Below are positions 38,139 through 50,099 of a stretch of DNA of 64,000 nucleotides, in pieces. Every line of letters starts with the position of its first letter. Position 1 is the first letter of the stretch. The position numbers and the translations under genes were made by a program. The notes below the pieces were generated by a model. The model ran no database searches. It saw only the letters and a list, made by a program, of their open reading frames with translations, and was not told where the DNA came from. The DNA lies in contig OZ316897.1 in assembly GCA_973895155.1 (NCBI GenBank), forward strand, positions 3,224,001-3,288,000. The letters run 5' to 3'. This DNA is from Marsupella aquatica (Eukaryota; Marchantiophyta).

Positions 38139-41046
38139 TTAGCGTACGGTTGCCGCCGTTCTGATTTTCCCGTACGGGAGGTCGTAAATCAGAGCTCTGA
38201 TAATCTCGTCTTCAAGAAGGTCTTGCGCGTTCATCATGCTCGTGCCGTTGTTGCCTGCGAGACAACTTACTTCGCTAATCATAGGTACTGCGCTCACAGG
38301 GGCAGCAGCAGCAGCAGCAGCTGCAGGTATATCCATGTCGCAAGTCTGGGGTTCTGTCACAGCCTGTGACTCTTTGCGTCTAAATTGTGGTTTCTTACAC
38401 TTAATTTTCGCTTGCAAGGGACCTGAAGCGTGTCCATCCCTCTTGCAGACGATGCGACAGATAACAGGAAAAGGTCGGGGTCTCCCTCCGCGCCGTAACA
38501 CAACTCGCTCGGATTGGATATCCTCTGCAAGGCCGATTTCCTCCATGGTCCAAATTGACCACTTCCGGTCTCTTCTATTGCAGACCATATCTTTATTTGT
38601 TGACGCATCCACATTGGCGCCTGAGGCACTGGACAATTTTGGGGGAATGTTGCTACCATTTTTTAGCGCCACGTAACTCAAATAAGTTTTGTAAGCTACT
38701 GTTTGACCATTCTCACGGATCGGGAATATACGGCCCTGCTGCTTCCATCGACACCCGTTTTCTGTTATTCGCAATCGCGTTGGTCGTTTCAAGCAGCTAT
38801 ACTTTGTAGCGCTGTAGAAGTAGTTCGTGCAGGCACCTGAGGATGGCAAATAGAATGAAGGCCTCGAGGTTAGTGTTAATTCTCTACAAAGCCTCCCACC
38901 ATAATTATGCCTTGAAGATCTAAAGATTCTACAGTAGATAAACTGGTACTAAAGCAAACGACAGAATCTCGGGGGCTTCGTGGCAATTAAATTGAGTACT
39001 CTTTTGTTTCGTTTTTCGATCCCCGAATACAGATCTTCGAGATTCACATTTCTCTGACCTGTTTCCGCACCTGGAAGATGGCTAACCTCAGAGTTCTCGA
39101 AACAACCTACATATCCACACAGCTGATTCTAAATCACATGTCCTGGATTAATGAGTATTCTATTCTGCGTATAGAATATATGAAAATCGCGGTCGCAAAT
39201 ATGCGCTCCACTCGCGAAGAAGTAGAGTATCCTCGATCAGAGTGCTGGTTAGCTATTGAAGGCTTCTCTTAGATTCGATAGTCTGCAGAAAGAACTATTG
39301 CTATCGATATATATGAATGGACTACGACCTAGAAAACCTGTTACAAACTCTGGTTTAGACTGCCATTTGGAAGCAGAAAAAGTGAAAGATCGGTATGCTT
39401 TACCTTTGATCAGATCCGCTGGATGTAGTGCATAGACATCGGCCTCCTTAATTGTAACAGGATGCGCGATGGAGTCTTGAGCGAGTTGTTTCCATCGGCG
39501 CAAAGATTGTACCATTTCGATTTCTGCAAGTTTTAAGAACTTCGTTGGATTGACGTTCTTGCCATCACTTTTGGCATCTACAGCTTGTTTCCATTCCAAT
39601 TTTTGGTTTTTGCTGTAAATCTTCTTCGGAATGCAGTGCGGCTGCTGCTGTTTTGCATTACAAGTAAGAAAACCAGTAGATTCCTCATTGACTCAGCTTA
39701 GACCATGGACTACGAGAGCAAATCACGGCGGTCATTATGCATAGTATCTATTTTAATATCAAAAGCTAAAGAAACAATTAGCACTAGTCAGCATGGCAGG
39801 GAACACCATTGGATACCTTGAATAAATATTCATCCACCAAGAGGTTTTCTTCGAAGGGCTGTCCTTCCTCTTCGACTCTGAAAGCAATAATTCCAACTGG
39901 TTGAGTCATTTGTCAAGAGTCGTTTGTCAATATATTGCAAGACAAGGCACCTCATATGAATCAGATCATCATGATAAACACAAGCTTGTTTTTCTTGAGT
40001 TTACCCGGAATCAAACTCGCTTCAATGACGGCTACATTACTGTTCTTGCGCGCTTTCTTTCAAACAGCAATGCGAATTTGCCAAACGAGTAGCATTGCCT
40101 TACATATCTGATCACGATCACTTTTCGGTAACAGCAAGTGGAAGCCGGGACACTGAGCATGCACGTGAGAAAGCTAGAAAATCACGCTCTCTCTAACCGT
40201 AATGCCAGATGATTACACAACGCGCATCTATATCATCCACTGTCAATTTCAATCGACAGACCTTGCATCGAACTCAAAACTGTATTGGGCCGGCGTGGGA
40301 GTCTCAAAATAACGGAGCACAGTTTCCCAACAGGTCCCATCCTCAGTGTTGGCCATGCCTGAAGCCATGCATCCGCTAGTCGACATCATTCGTTCGTCGA
40401 CATCATGTAACCTTCGAAGCCAGCGACGTATGCTCTCTCTTGCCAGACTCCAGCAGCCGATCCAGTCCAGCTATTTTCGCCAAGCCTAATAGGGTAGCTA
40501 CTCACTAAAATGTGGGACTCATGCAGTCCACAACCGCAGTTTGTGGAACGGGATCCTGCTCAGAAGCCTCAGACAATGTAGGTTTGCAAAAACTATAGTT
40601 AGCAGTTGTCTCCCCAGAGAGCATTTAACAACTTAGCCATTTAGGAGGGTGAGGGGAAAATTACGCCTGCCATAGAAACGACACTCGAGCACACATTTCG
40701 ACAGGTTCTTGTCTCTATAGCTCGCTACAATAATTTGTCCTTCAACGGCATCATTTCCGGCGTCCTGGACTCGCAAGAATGACCTCAACAGACGAGAGCG
40801 GAGCATGGCTCGTGTGGCCAGTTTCTGTCCCGTGGAGCAAGTGCAAGTTATGCAGCGCAGCCTAGGGAAGATATAGCTTCGCAAGCGTAGGAAGAAGTCA
40901 TGGCTCGGCATGCAATCTGTCCGACAATCCAAGCTCGAAATGATTGTTATTATGTGCATCTGCACTTGTAGCGTACTCCTCCTCCTCCTCCTCCTCTCGT
41001 CGTCCTCTTTCTCGATCGATTGCCTTGCAAACAGTACCCCATGCAC
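38139..41046 (-). CDS. Divergent NAC-domain transcription factor
   Basis: NAC proteins are plant-specific DNA-binding regulators acting in the nucleus. Four exons fit in phase: 41046-40667 (start uncertain; a later ATG is possible), 39877-39817, 39647-39404 and 38836-38139, for about 460 residues. The first donor is GC rather than GT (GGCAG|GCGTAA). NAC subdomains can be followed. A-like is CRFYGR then ENLLVDEYLFKQ. C is IKEADVYALHPADLI. D is TNYFYSATKYSCLKR, NGCRWKQQGRIFPI, NGQTVAYKTYLSYV and RKWSIWTMEEIGL. E is FPVICRIVCKRDG. The usual GYWKATG core is replaced by GCRWKQQG, and there is an unusual 30-odd-residue insertion in subdomain D before WSIWTMEE. The C-terminal part has an eight-alanine run (from a GCA/GCT microsatellite near 38302-38320) and an acidic tail LLEDEIIRALIYDL, a plausible activation region. 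The protein is highly diverged and might not bind canonical NAC sites. Confidence 0.65.
38300..38324 (+). repeat. (CAG)n/(GCA)n trinucleotide repeat in the NAC coding exon
   Basis: GGCAGCAGCAGCAGCAGCAG then CTGCAGG on the plus strand. It encodes the poly-alanine tract of the minus-strand NAC-like protein. Confidence 0.85.
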
Positions 41047-41705
41047 GTCACTTATCTTGTTGCTCCTCCTCAGTCTCCGATCCGGAGAGGGCCTCGCGAT
41101 CGAGAGCCCTACAAATCTAGAATAGATTCTAGAGAGAGGGTTCCGGTACGACTCAAGTACCGAGTGCCGTATCGTACCAAGAAGAAGAGAGAGAAGGACG
41201 CCATGTAATCAGATCGAAGCTCGATCCCAGGGACGAATATCCTGCAAAGGATTTTCATGCGCGAACAATCACAATCCCGAATTCGCTCCGTTGTGGATCG
41301 ATGATGATACTGCATTCTTTCTTCCCGACCTAATCTACTGAGATGCAGAATCCCAATCTGCAGGACGCTCTAAATCCCTTCGGAAGCTCGAGATCCAATC
41401 TCTACTTTGTTTACGAGAAAACTTGATAATATTAAATCGTCAGCGTTCGGCCCAGATCTAAATAGGTTTAGAATTACTTGGCACTAAGCAATTCGATTTC
41501 CCCATAAAGACACTTAGTCCAGAGCCTTTGACGTGGCTGTATAAATCTTGGACTAAACAAAGTGTGGGTAACCATTTTACACTATGCTAGTATTGCCATA
41601 AACTTGTATCCAAATTACCATTTGCTGCATTACTGCATTCTATCCAAACAGCGCCATGACACAGATACGGCCAAGGTGGCCGTAAACTGTTTTATGCCCG
41701 GGACT
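41047..41705. other. Upstream region of the NAC-like gene, no other gene
   Basis: Presumed promoter of the minus-strand NAC-like gene. The first exon contains a CCT-repeat (40978-41000, coding for arginines). No promoter element is called. Confidence 0.4.
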
Positions 41706-42120
41706 TAAGTCCTTACAGTTGAAAAGTCTAAATATAAACTCCTTAAGAATCTTACAGCTAAAATTAAAGTCTAAATATAAGCCCCCTAAGAATCTTATGG
41801 TTGAAAAGTCTAAATATGGGAGAACAATTTGCTTAAATATAAATTGCTATGGGAGAACAATTTGCTTAAGGTTTATTTTTGTTGGACGTACCACCTTTAC
41901 GGGGTAGTGTGTGTCAAAGTTCTCCCATACGGTTTTTGTTGTTGTTGGACTTACCACCTTTATGGGGTACATATTTTCAATTGGTAACCCATAAGGATTC
42001 TGTCCTGGCTGTAAGTTCGTCATGTCCTGAGCCATAACTCAGGTAAAACTGTGCTTTGACACTCCCTATAAGCCCCCTAAGAATCTTAAGGTTGAAAAGT
42101 TTTGCCCATAGGACTTTGCC
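41706..42120. repeat. Nested direct repeats
   Basis: AAGTCTAAATATAA(A/G)C followed by CCCTAAGAATCTTA and GGTTGAAAAG recurs near 41725, 41770 and (partly) 42068. GGGAGAACAATTTGCTTAA occurs at 41818 and 41850. GTTGGAC(G/T)TACCACCTTTA followed by (C/T)GGGGTA occurs near 41882 and 41943. The pieces are interleaved, so at least two rounds of duplication took place. Confidence 0.8.
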
Positions 42121-45100
42121 CGTGGCAATCCTTTGACACACCCTATTGCTAATGTTTGGGCGGGTTTACTACCTATAACCCAGGCTGCAAGTATGTGGGA
42201 ACAAGTTGAGGCATGGTAAACCCTGCCCAAACCTCACATATTCTATAGGGTCCCTAGTCAGGATCAAGCAGCAGAGGGCTAGCCCATACCACTATGAAGC
42301 TGTCCTCCATCCTTGACCTCAGGTGCCATAACATTTAGACAGGTTGTCAAAACTGAATTAACTCGTGATGCAGAGCTACTAGAACATGGAAGGGCGTCCC
42401 ACTGCTTTACAACGCAAAACAGGTTGTGTTAATTGAATCCTTCTGCAGTTGTAGGGACTCTCAGGCTTTTTGCAAGTGGTTCTTCAGCATTCTCAGGGTA
42501 GTTTTTTACCCTTGTTCTCCCCTTTATTGTGTTTCTTACTTTTGGAATCCTGTCTCCAAGTTTGGCACTCCTGTCTCCAAATTTGTCATTTCTTGACATA
42601 TGGCTGCAAAAGTTTACTAGGGATACTGATTATGTAGCCTCCACTTGTTGCCCATGCATTATGCCCATCAGAGAAAGAGAGGATCACAACAAAGAGAAGA
42701 CTAAAGGAGACATGGTGCCTTGGTCCAACATGCTATTAAATCCAATTCAGAGAAAAAACTTCTTGAATTAATTGTGAGAATTTTTTTGAAGGAAGACTCA
42801 CTATGTTACCTTGGCCCCGCGCCCTCACCAATGCTCTACACTCTCATCTAAAATCCTTAGCAAGGGTGCATGATGAGGTCTTTGACAGAAATCAGATGTC
42901 AACTCAATTCAACAAAACTAAACTAAACTAAGGTACTTGCCAATTCACCAATTAACGGGAAATTCTATTAGTTATTTGTAGTTAACTGAGTGTGATATGG
43001 TTGCCCTGACACCTTTTATTTTTTATTAACAAAGGAGGGGATCTTGTACACAGGCCCTTCCCAAAACTAATGTATAAAAATTGAGTGTGCTTTCAAACAT
43101 TTTCAACGAATAAAAATATTCTACCCAGATAGTTCTTTCTTTGTAAATATATTTGAATGTAATTGAACCTCTAACAAAATACCATAAATGGAAAATTGAC
43201 TCATCCAAAAGAGCAGAAGAGAAAAGGGCATGGGCTTTGTGCTAACAATCTAAACGAATAATCGTCAATTATGGATCAAATGTCAGTTTGGGTGTAGGGT
43301 GATAAAAGATTACTCAAGGGTAACTGAGTTCCAGTGTAAACTAAGACAAAACTGATGAGCGAGCATGGATGTGTGCGTGGGAGCCAAATGTACCACAGAC
43401 AGGATCCCACGGGCAGAGAGAGCGAGAGAGAGACCCCATTTATTAGACGAAGAAAAAACCATCTGCTCTCCCTTGCTGCTGTAGTTTGTAGTTGCTCCCG
43501 CCCCCCATTCCCTCTGCGCAGTGGGGCTCCCCTGCTACACCCCCCGCCCTGCCCCCCGCGACTTTCCCCCCTCCAGCCGCGACACCAAGCACGACAGTAA
43601 GCTTTCCTGCGTTAGGGGCGGGCCGTGAAATGAAGCTTTTGTACACAGTACGCCTCCTCTCACCCGGCCGTTGTGAAAACCGTCGGGCCAGCAGGCCAAA
43701 CCACGATCCGACCCTGGGGGACTTTGACCATGGCTGACCACCCTGACCCATCCCCTTCTCGCGACGTACCCGACGTGGTCACAAATACACGACCGCGTAG
43801 AGGGCGATCACACGAGCCAGGCGTAAAATTTGGAACTTCTGACGGAAGCAAGTTTGCGTTTTTCTATCCTAGTCATAAATGAAATTACTGACTTTGAAAT
43901 TAGTAATTTGAGTTTGTTAGTCTCTAATTGACGTTGGTAACCCTACTCTGAGAGTAGAGGATATCACTAATTGTGGTGAGAATTTTTGCTAAGCCTAGTG
44001 TGGGCTGGATTTCCATGATTGGGAGCAATTCCCATTTGTCAAGTAGGATTCCATGACGGGGAGCAATATTTCTCAAATAGAGTGCATATAGTGGATGAAG
44101 ATTGGGTGACTCTGCCCACATCATAAAATGAGATTATTGACTCAAACATCCTATACTTAGTACTGAATACTCAATACCTAATACTTAGAATGGAGCTGGA
44201 CGACTAATGAAAGAAAGAATAGCAAGGAATTAAAGTTTTTTTTAAACCAGCATTGTCACCCATAACTCCTTGCAGTTCCTGTCAGTAGTTACTTCTGGTA
44301 AAATTCTGAGCATTACAAAGAAGAAACGAAGATCAGAACTAAGAAAAGAAAAAAACTTTTGGAGAGTTTTCCTTCATCCTTCATATGACGGGTCTCAATT
44401 TCAAGATACCACTAATTTAACTTATTCACTAAGAAAGTTATCCTTACTACCTTGTTCAGGAGTATTGGTGGAAATATTGTTGATAAGGTAAATGGGAGGG
44501 TTAAACAAAAAGTACGATACTTTTTGAGTGAAAGAGAGGTACAATATCGCCTGCATCTTGAATGTACCTTGTGCTACATTGAGGGGGGCTTTGTTCACTT
44601 GCTACAAATTGATCTAAAACCCATGACACATGAAAACATTATAAGCAATGGACATATAAACATTTATGGACAAGGTCACGCCTGGCTTGGCTGGGTGAGA
44701 GTAGGACTGGGCACCAATACCAATAAGAAAATGAAAAAACTGTAAACTAAGTAATTAAATGAAAGATTTTAAGGGGGTTTATGGAAAACTGAGGATGGAC
44801 AAAATTAAAACATAAGTATAAGGGTAACAAAAACCTCTGGGACAACAAGGTTAAAAACATTAAGAGGAGGACCAAAAAATCTGAGGACACAAGAAAGGTG
44901 AATAGTGAGGGAGTCACTGTGGGCTAACACATTATAGTGGTCAATATCTACTCAACAGGTTTCAGCCTTGGATGGCCATCTTCCATGATCTGAGCACGTT
45001 GCCCCTCCACTGACATTAAACAAAAACTTAAAAGTGGATAAATGATCTAAAATGACATGTTGATATTTTACTCGTCTTCGTTTCTCATTCAGTTTCGCTC

Positions 45101-45545
45101 ACAAGTTTTGTGAGTCCTTTTAAAAACGTCAAAGATAGCCATTCGAATTGCAAGAAATAGCGCCAACCTTAACAAAGACCTTGCAAAATGGGAGCATCCC
45201 AAGAGAAAAGGCGCTAAACCCTAAGACTCTGAAAACCCTTGTCGTCAGTTGAGTCTCCTAGCAAACTAATCTAACTGTTAGCCATTTCGAAGAAGATGTA
45301 CGTGACAGAACTGTGGCTCATGCTGTCAAAGCTGAACGCCATACTTTCGAGGTATCCACAAAGTCACCACGCATGACACTTGGCCATCATGAGGTCGCAC
45401 AAACATAAATGTTTTTCATGGGTATTTGATTAGGCGAGTACTGTGGATGGACTTTTACTTACAAGAGTCAAAATGCATGTGAATCTACACAGCAAACTTT
45501 TCTTTCGTTACTTGCAGACAATATCTGTAGTACAAGGCCTCCACA
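42121..45545. other. Intergenic, no gene supported
   Basis: A GC-rich patch at about 43490-43800 carries overlapping proline- and arginine-rich frames on both strands (for example plus 43492-43737); I treat these as composition artefacts. The rest is AT-rich with no motif. Plus 45443-45670 overlaps the last exon of the dehydrogenase gene and is its antisense shadow. Confidence 0.5.
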
Positions 45546-48500
45546 CTACGTTTGTGGAATCAGTGGGTCCCTGCTTGATTCTGCAGGAACAGGTTGAGGT
45601 TGTCCATCGTAATGGAAGCGGAAAATGCTTGAGAAATCCTCGTGACTGTGGCCCTTTTTACAAAGAGTAGAATACCTTCATCACCACCAGAACACTTAGC
45701 TTTGTAAGAAATTGTTACGGACAAGGCACGCAAACATGGATGAGTTGCCTCATCTTCACTCCAGGAGCAACGGGCTACTGTAATCTCAATCGCAGCACAA
45801 CCTTGTCAAAGCAGGGAAACTGAAACACAGGCCTGTTTGTAGACAACGTTTATCAGAGATAAGCTTGAAGGCCAACGTAGATTTCAGTAAGAATTAGTTA
45901 GAATAATTGTGAGCATTGCATGCGAAGCAAAGAGTTTGAGGATACTCAGTTCGGCAGAGCAAGCACAGAATTCAATTCAAAAACTCAATAGTAGTGGCAG
46001 GGTCTCCTCACATTGCATGAACTTGCTCGGTTAAGGGGACAGCGATGCCCGACTCCTCAGCAGCTCTTAGTGCCAGTCCTAGATCTTTTGTCTGCAATTT
46101 AAGCAAGCATCTATGAAACGCTATCGATCAGTTTGATGAGGCATACAATCATAAACAAGATGATAAATCGACAGAACTTTGCAATTTCCTGCTGGACTCA
46201 TTCGTTTCTGAGCATTGATTTGCAATAGAAATTAACAATCAACTTAGAAATGATTACTTAAGCTTATGTACCACGTAAGCCGTAAAGTCCACATTCTGGC
46301 TCCATATTCGTCGATGGTCAGTTTTTTGAATTACTGCACAGGCTCCACAAACTCCTGAAATTTCCTTTCTCAGAACTTAGGAGTGATCTACAAAATGAGG
46401 TGTATAACCAAAGCCAAATGCTTACCAGCAACTGGCAAGAGAATCCTCCCTGATAATCTCGTGATGCAGGAACGCCCTCCATGACTCCAGGGACTGGGTT
46501 GTAGGTGTCACTGTTCAAAAACATAATCACCCAGCCCGTCCATCATCACCTGTCAGAGTATATTTGCAGGCACACAGCCTTGAAGAAGTTCTAAACTCAA
46601 CTCCTGGTGGCCTTGTGAAGGAAAATACCCACCTGCTCCAGCAGCGAGCACTAGAAGAGTTGAAAATCTTTGACAGCGTGATGGCATCAATACCCAAGCG
46701 CTGTCCAAGAGCATACGCCTCTGAGACTCCTGCCATAGTAATACCCATTGCCAAATTGTTGCACACTTTTGCCGCCTGCGCAATTCAAGCCATGACTTAT
46801 GAATATGTACCTGTATGAGAACTTAAAGAGTATACCGTCTCTCTTCCAGCCCTCCCCGCGTAAGCGAAGTTTAATCTTCTCTGTGGGAACTCATCTCAAG
46901 GTGGCTCTCACAGAAAGATGAAAAAACTTAAGCAGACAACCACCAGATTTCTATGGTTAACAAAAAAATCATCAACAGAGAGGTAGTAGGTTTGAGAAAA
47001 TCGTCCGGAGTATTATTACTTAGTGATCAGGTTGCGGAGAGGAGAGCGGAGCAGGGATGCTTACTGCACCATTGCCAGGTCCTCCACAGTGCACAACTCT
47101 CGTTCCCATTGCGTTGAGTAAAGGCAATGCTTCATTCAAGCCCTCCTCCTCGCCACCAACCTATGCACCAGCCGAATAACTCAAATAAAATCCAAGGTGC
47201 ACAGTGCAAATAGTCTGAGTGTCTTTAAGCTTCTAGACAAAAAACTATTTAAGGTGAAACAAATAAAAATGCAGCAAAATAATAGAACTGGTGTGAATGT
47301 CAAACCCCAGGAAGATCTCAGCAGCATTGATACAATACTTGGGGCGTCTTGTAAAGCTGGTACCTAAATAATGATAAGATTTCTAAACACATATACATTT
47401 TCTCCATGAAAGAGGGACATTGATGCATATGAAAAGGGAATCGAGCAGTCATCCACAATGCTCATGACGCCGTGTGTAAGAGACAATCCGCATACCATAA
47501 ATGTCAATCTTCCTGCCTGTGCTCCACCCACACCGCCGGAAACCGGAGCATCAAGCATCTTTGCTGTTCGAGATCCAGAATTTCCTGCGTACAATTTAAC
47601 AACAAACAGTTCTTATCGTGATCACTGTAAAGTTTGCTTCTCCATTAGTCGGTAACAGATCTCTCAAAGGTCCAGGGGTACTGTGAAAGGCAACAACTAA
47701 GTATATATGGTCGAAATATTTAACCAAAGGGGCTGCGACCCTGGACCAACTTTGAACCCTGTTTGCAAAGAACTTCTTCGGGTTTACGACTTTGACAAGG
47801 GTACAACACATTGATGCCAGCACAGTAATAAAAAGTAATCTTACTTGGTCTAGCTGCCAGTGTACACACAGCCACTTTAGACGCCAGAAGCCGACAAGTT
47901 TCAGGATCAATGGTCGAGCAATCAATAAGTAATGATGGCCGTAATGCTCTAGTGTTGGTCAGTAACCCGTTTGATCCTGTGTAAACCTCCTGCACCTGGC
48001 GCACAACTATCCATTAATGTAGGAATCGACAAAACCACAGCAGAGAGGACTACTGTACTGTGATAAATTGCAATTGCACTTCTCGGTAAACTCCATATAG
48101 GGTGCTCCCTAAGTCTAAATTTTTATAGAGTAGGAAGAATAGCAGAGGTTTCTGAATTCATAGTACTAGCTCAAACGTGTATCTTCAATGTCTCGCAGGC
48201 AATGTACACTTAATACATAGAAAGGGAGACCATTAAATATACACGACTTTTTATCATTGACCAGCCTTTCCATAACATCTCTGTTATCACCCAGATTGTC
48301 CGTTGCAGCCATCCTTAGGAGACTGCAGAAATACACAACAACAACATCTCTCGGCGGTAGCGAATTTAGCACAAGATAATAGGACATATTGTATCGTTAG
48401 ACACTACATCATTTTATCTTTATTTAATTCTGTTGTGATCGGCAAATAGCCATTGGCCGCTTACATGGGCTGAGGCAGGCAGCATTGTTATAACGACGTC

Positions 48501-50099
48501 ACTCTGTTCCGCTACTTCGTATGCACTTTGTGCAATCGAGGCTCCTCTTTCAGCGAAGGCCTGCATTGCATCTGTGTTCCTATCCAGTAACCATCCCGAG
48601 TCCACCATATAGTTCAGAGAAAGACGATTTACGACAAAGCAATTTCTTCCAGAATTTTCCCTCACAAGAGATAGGCAGGCAGGTGACCATGATAGAACAC
48701 AAGCCCTAGCTACTATTTACCAACCCAGCCCTACTTTTCGACCCAGACAAGGAATACCTGTGCGCATAGCAATGAAACCTGACTCACAAAGAACCATGAT
48801 TCTGCTGTCAGCCAAAACTCACTCGAGAAAAAACTATTGTAGACTCCTGGCTAGAACATTAGGGATGATCCTTGATTCTAAATTCGCATCCAAGGTACAG
48901 AATTAGTACTATATGACAGGTTGAAGTACATGAGATTAAACATTAGGTCTCGCCCAGCGACTCGTCTCCATTATAAGCATCTCACAGGCAGTGGGCTTGA
49001 AGAAGAGGAGTAAGGTTTTTAGAGTCTGACTACACAACGTACCTGTCGTAGACACAGAGGGAGTGGCCCGCTTTGAGTAAGTTTGTAGCCATGTGCGAGC
49101 CCATGTTCCCAAGCCCGATGAATCCTACATTCTGAAATGATTGTGCATCAAGTCATTATTCGTTTCAGAACCTAAGATAGGATTCAATGCAAATTTTGCG
49201 AGCTCAACTAAGAACAGCCACTCATGCTTCACTCTCAGTCGTCGAATTTGTACTAAACTCTATTTTGACTCCATCAAGCGACAGTGCACAGCAGGCCCTG
49301 AACAATGACAGAGACCAGAATCACTCTTGCTAAGGCTAACACTCCCCATACTGAACCACTCCACAATCATTCAGAGGCAGCGTGATGGAATAGAACTACC
49401 AGTTGCAATGGGTGCTTTTGCTGAGTACAATCAATCAATTTAAACCTTGGAACTAAATCTCAGTCACAGAGGAGATGAGCTGTGCATTACATGTTTAAAA
49501 TTGACGATGCTAATTTTCTATATCTCGGACTCTTTTGTGGTCAGCGGATAAATTTAGTGGGTCTACTCACTACTAAATATGATGGAGGAACATTATGATT
49601 TCTGTCTTTATGACTACAAACGAAGACGAAGCGACTTCTCTTCAGAAATCACTTTTACAACTTTTAAATGGATGGACTGGGATTCCTTCCCACAACTTCT
49701 TCCGAGAGGAAATTCAAGAGAGATTCTCTAAATAATTCTTCGAGGGTGTACGTCACTACCTTAATTTCAGCGCACTAAAACTAACGAGTTTCTCCGTCGA
49801 CAGCAAAATTATGTTTCAATGTAACTCGCCTGAAGAGACTCCAATGACTTTTCTACAAGCCAAAAACAGCCTACAACGTTCTACAACCCCAATCTGCTCT
49901 AGACACTCTAAAAGCATCCGCGACCACCGACCTGAGAAGTGCTGGTGACACACCCATCAGAGAACCTCCGCGTTTGAGCTGAAAATGGCGATTGAGCTGA
50001 GACCAATGAAGCGCCGCGGCAAGTCGACGTTGTTGAAGAAGAGAGGCGCGTTGCAAACGTACATCGAAACAGCAGCATACCCAGACATTTCTTCACCAT
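45546..50099 (-). CDS. 3-hydroxyisobutyrate dehydrogenase, mitochondrial, complete
   Basis: This NAD-dependent enzyme of valine degradation oxidises 3-hydroxyisobutyrate to methylmalonate semialdehyde in mitochondria. Ten exons join in consistent phase: 50099-49932, 49131-49043, 48579-48465, 47995-47845, 47584-47496, 47160-47065, 46775-46633, 46510-46426, 46091-46012 and 45675-45546. They encode 381 residues; Arabidopsis At4g20930 is about 347. Exon 1 is a 56-residue Ser/Thr/Arg-rich presequence ([19 protein letters not shown]...), as expected for mitochondrial import. The Rossmann motif [10 protein letters not shown] spans about residues 58-67. The substrate-loop motif [14 protein letters not shown] starts at about 186. 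The catalytic Lys is K239 in GAAAKVCNN. The sequence [20 protein letters not shown] and [14 protein letters not shown] (from about 314) complete the C-terminal domain, ending with [13 protein letters not shown] and a short Pro-rich tail. All key residues are present, so the gene appears functional. The tail after FRFHYDG is longer than in Arabidopsis. A serine/beta-hydroxyacid dehydrogenase paralogue is less likely, given the match through the DAPVSGG and YNPVPGV motifs. Confidence 0.95.

Noticed and set aside
38236-38676. Plus-strand frame of 146 codons with poly-alanine
   Set aside because: Antisense shadow of the NAC-like exon; the CAG-type repeat keeps both strands open.
43492-43882. Proline-rich and arginine-rich plus frames
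   Set aside because: GC-rich patch with frames on both strands; no conserved motif or promoter context.
45443-45670. Plus-strand frame of 75 codons
   Set aside because: Antisense to the final exon of the dehydrogenase gene, whose frame and phase match the family C-terminus.
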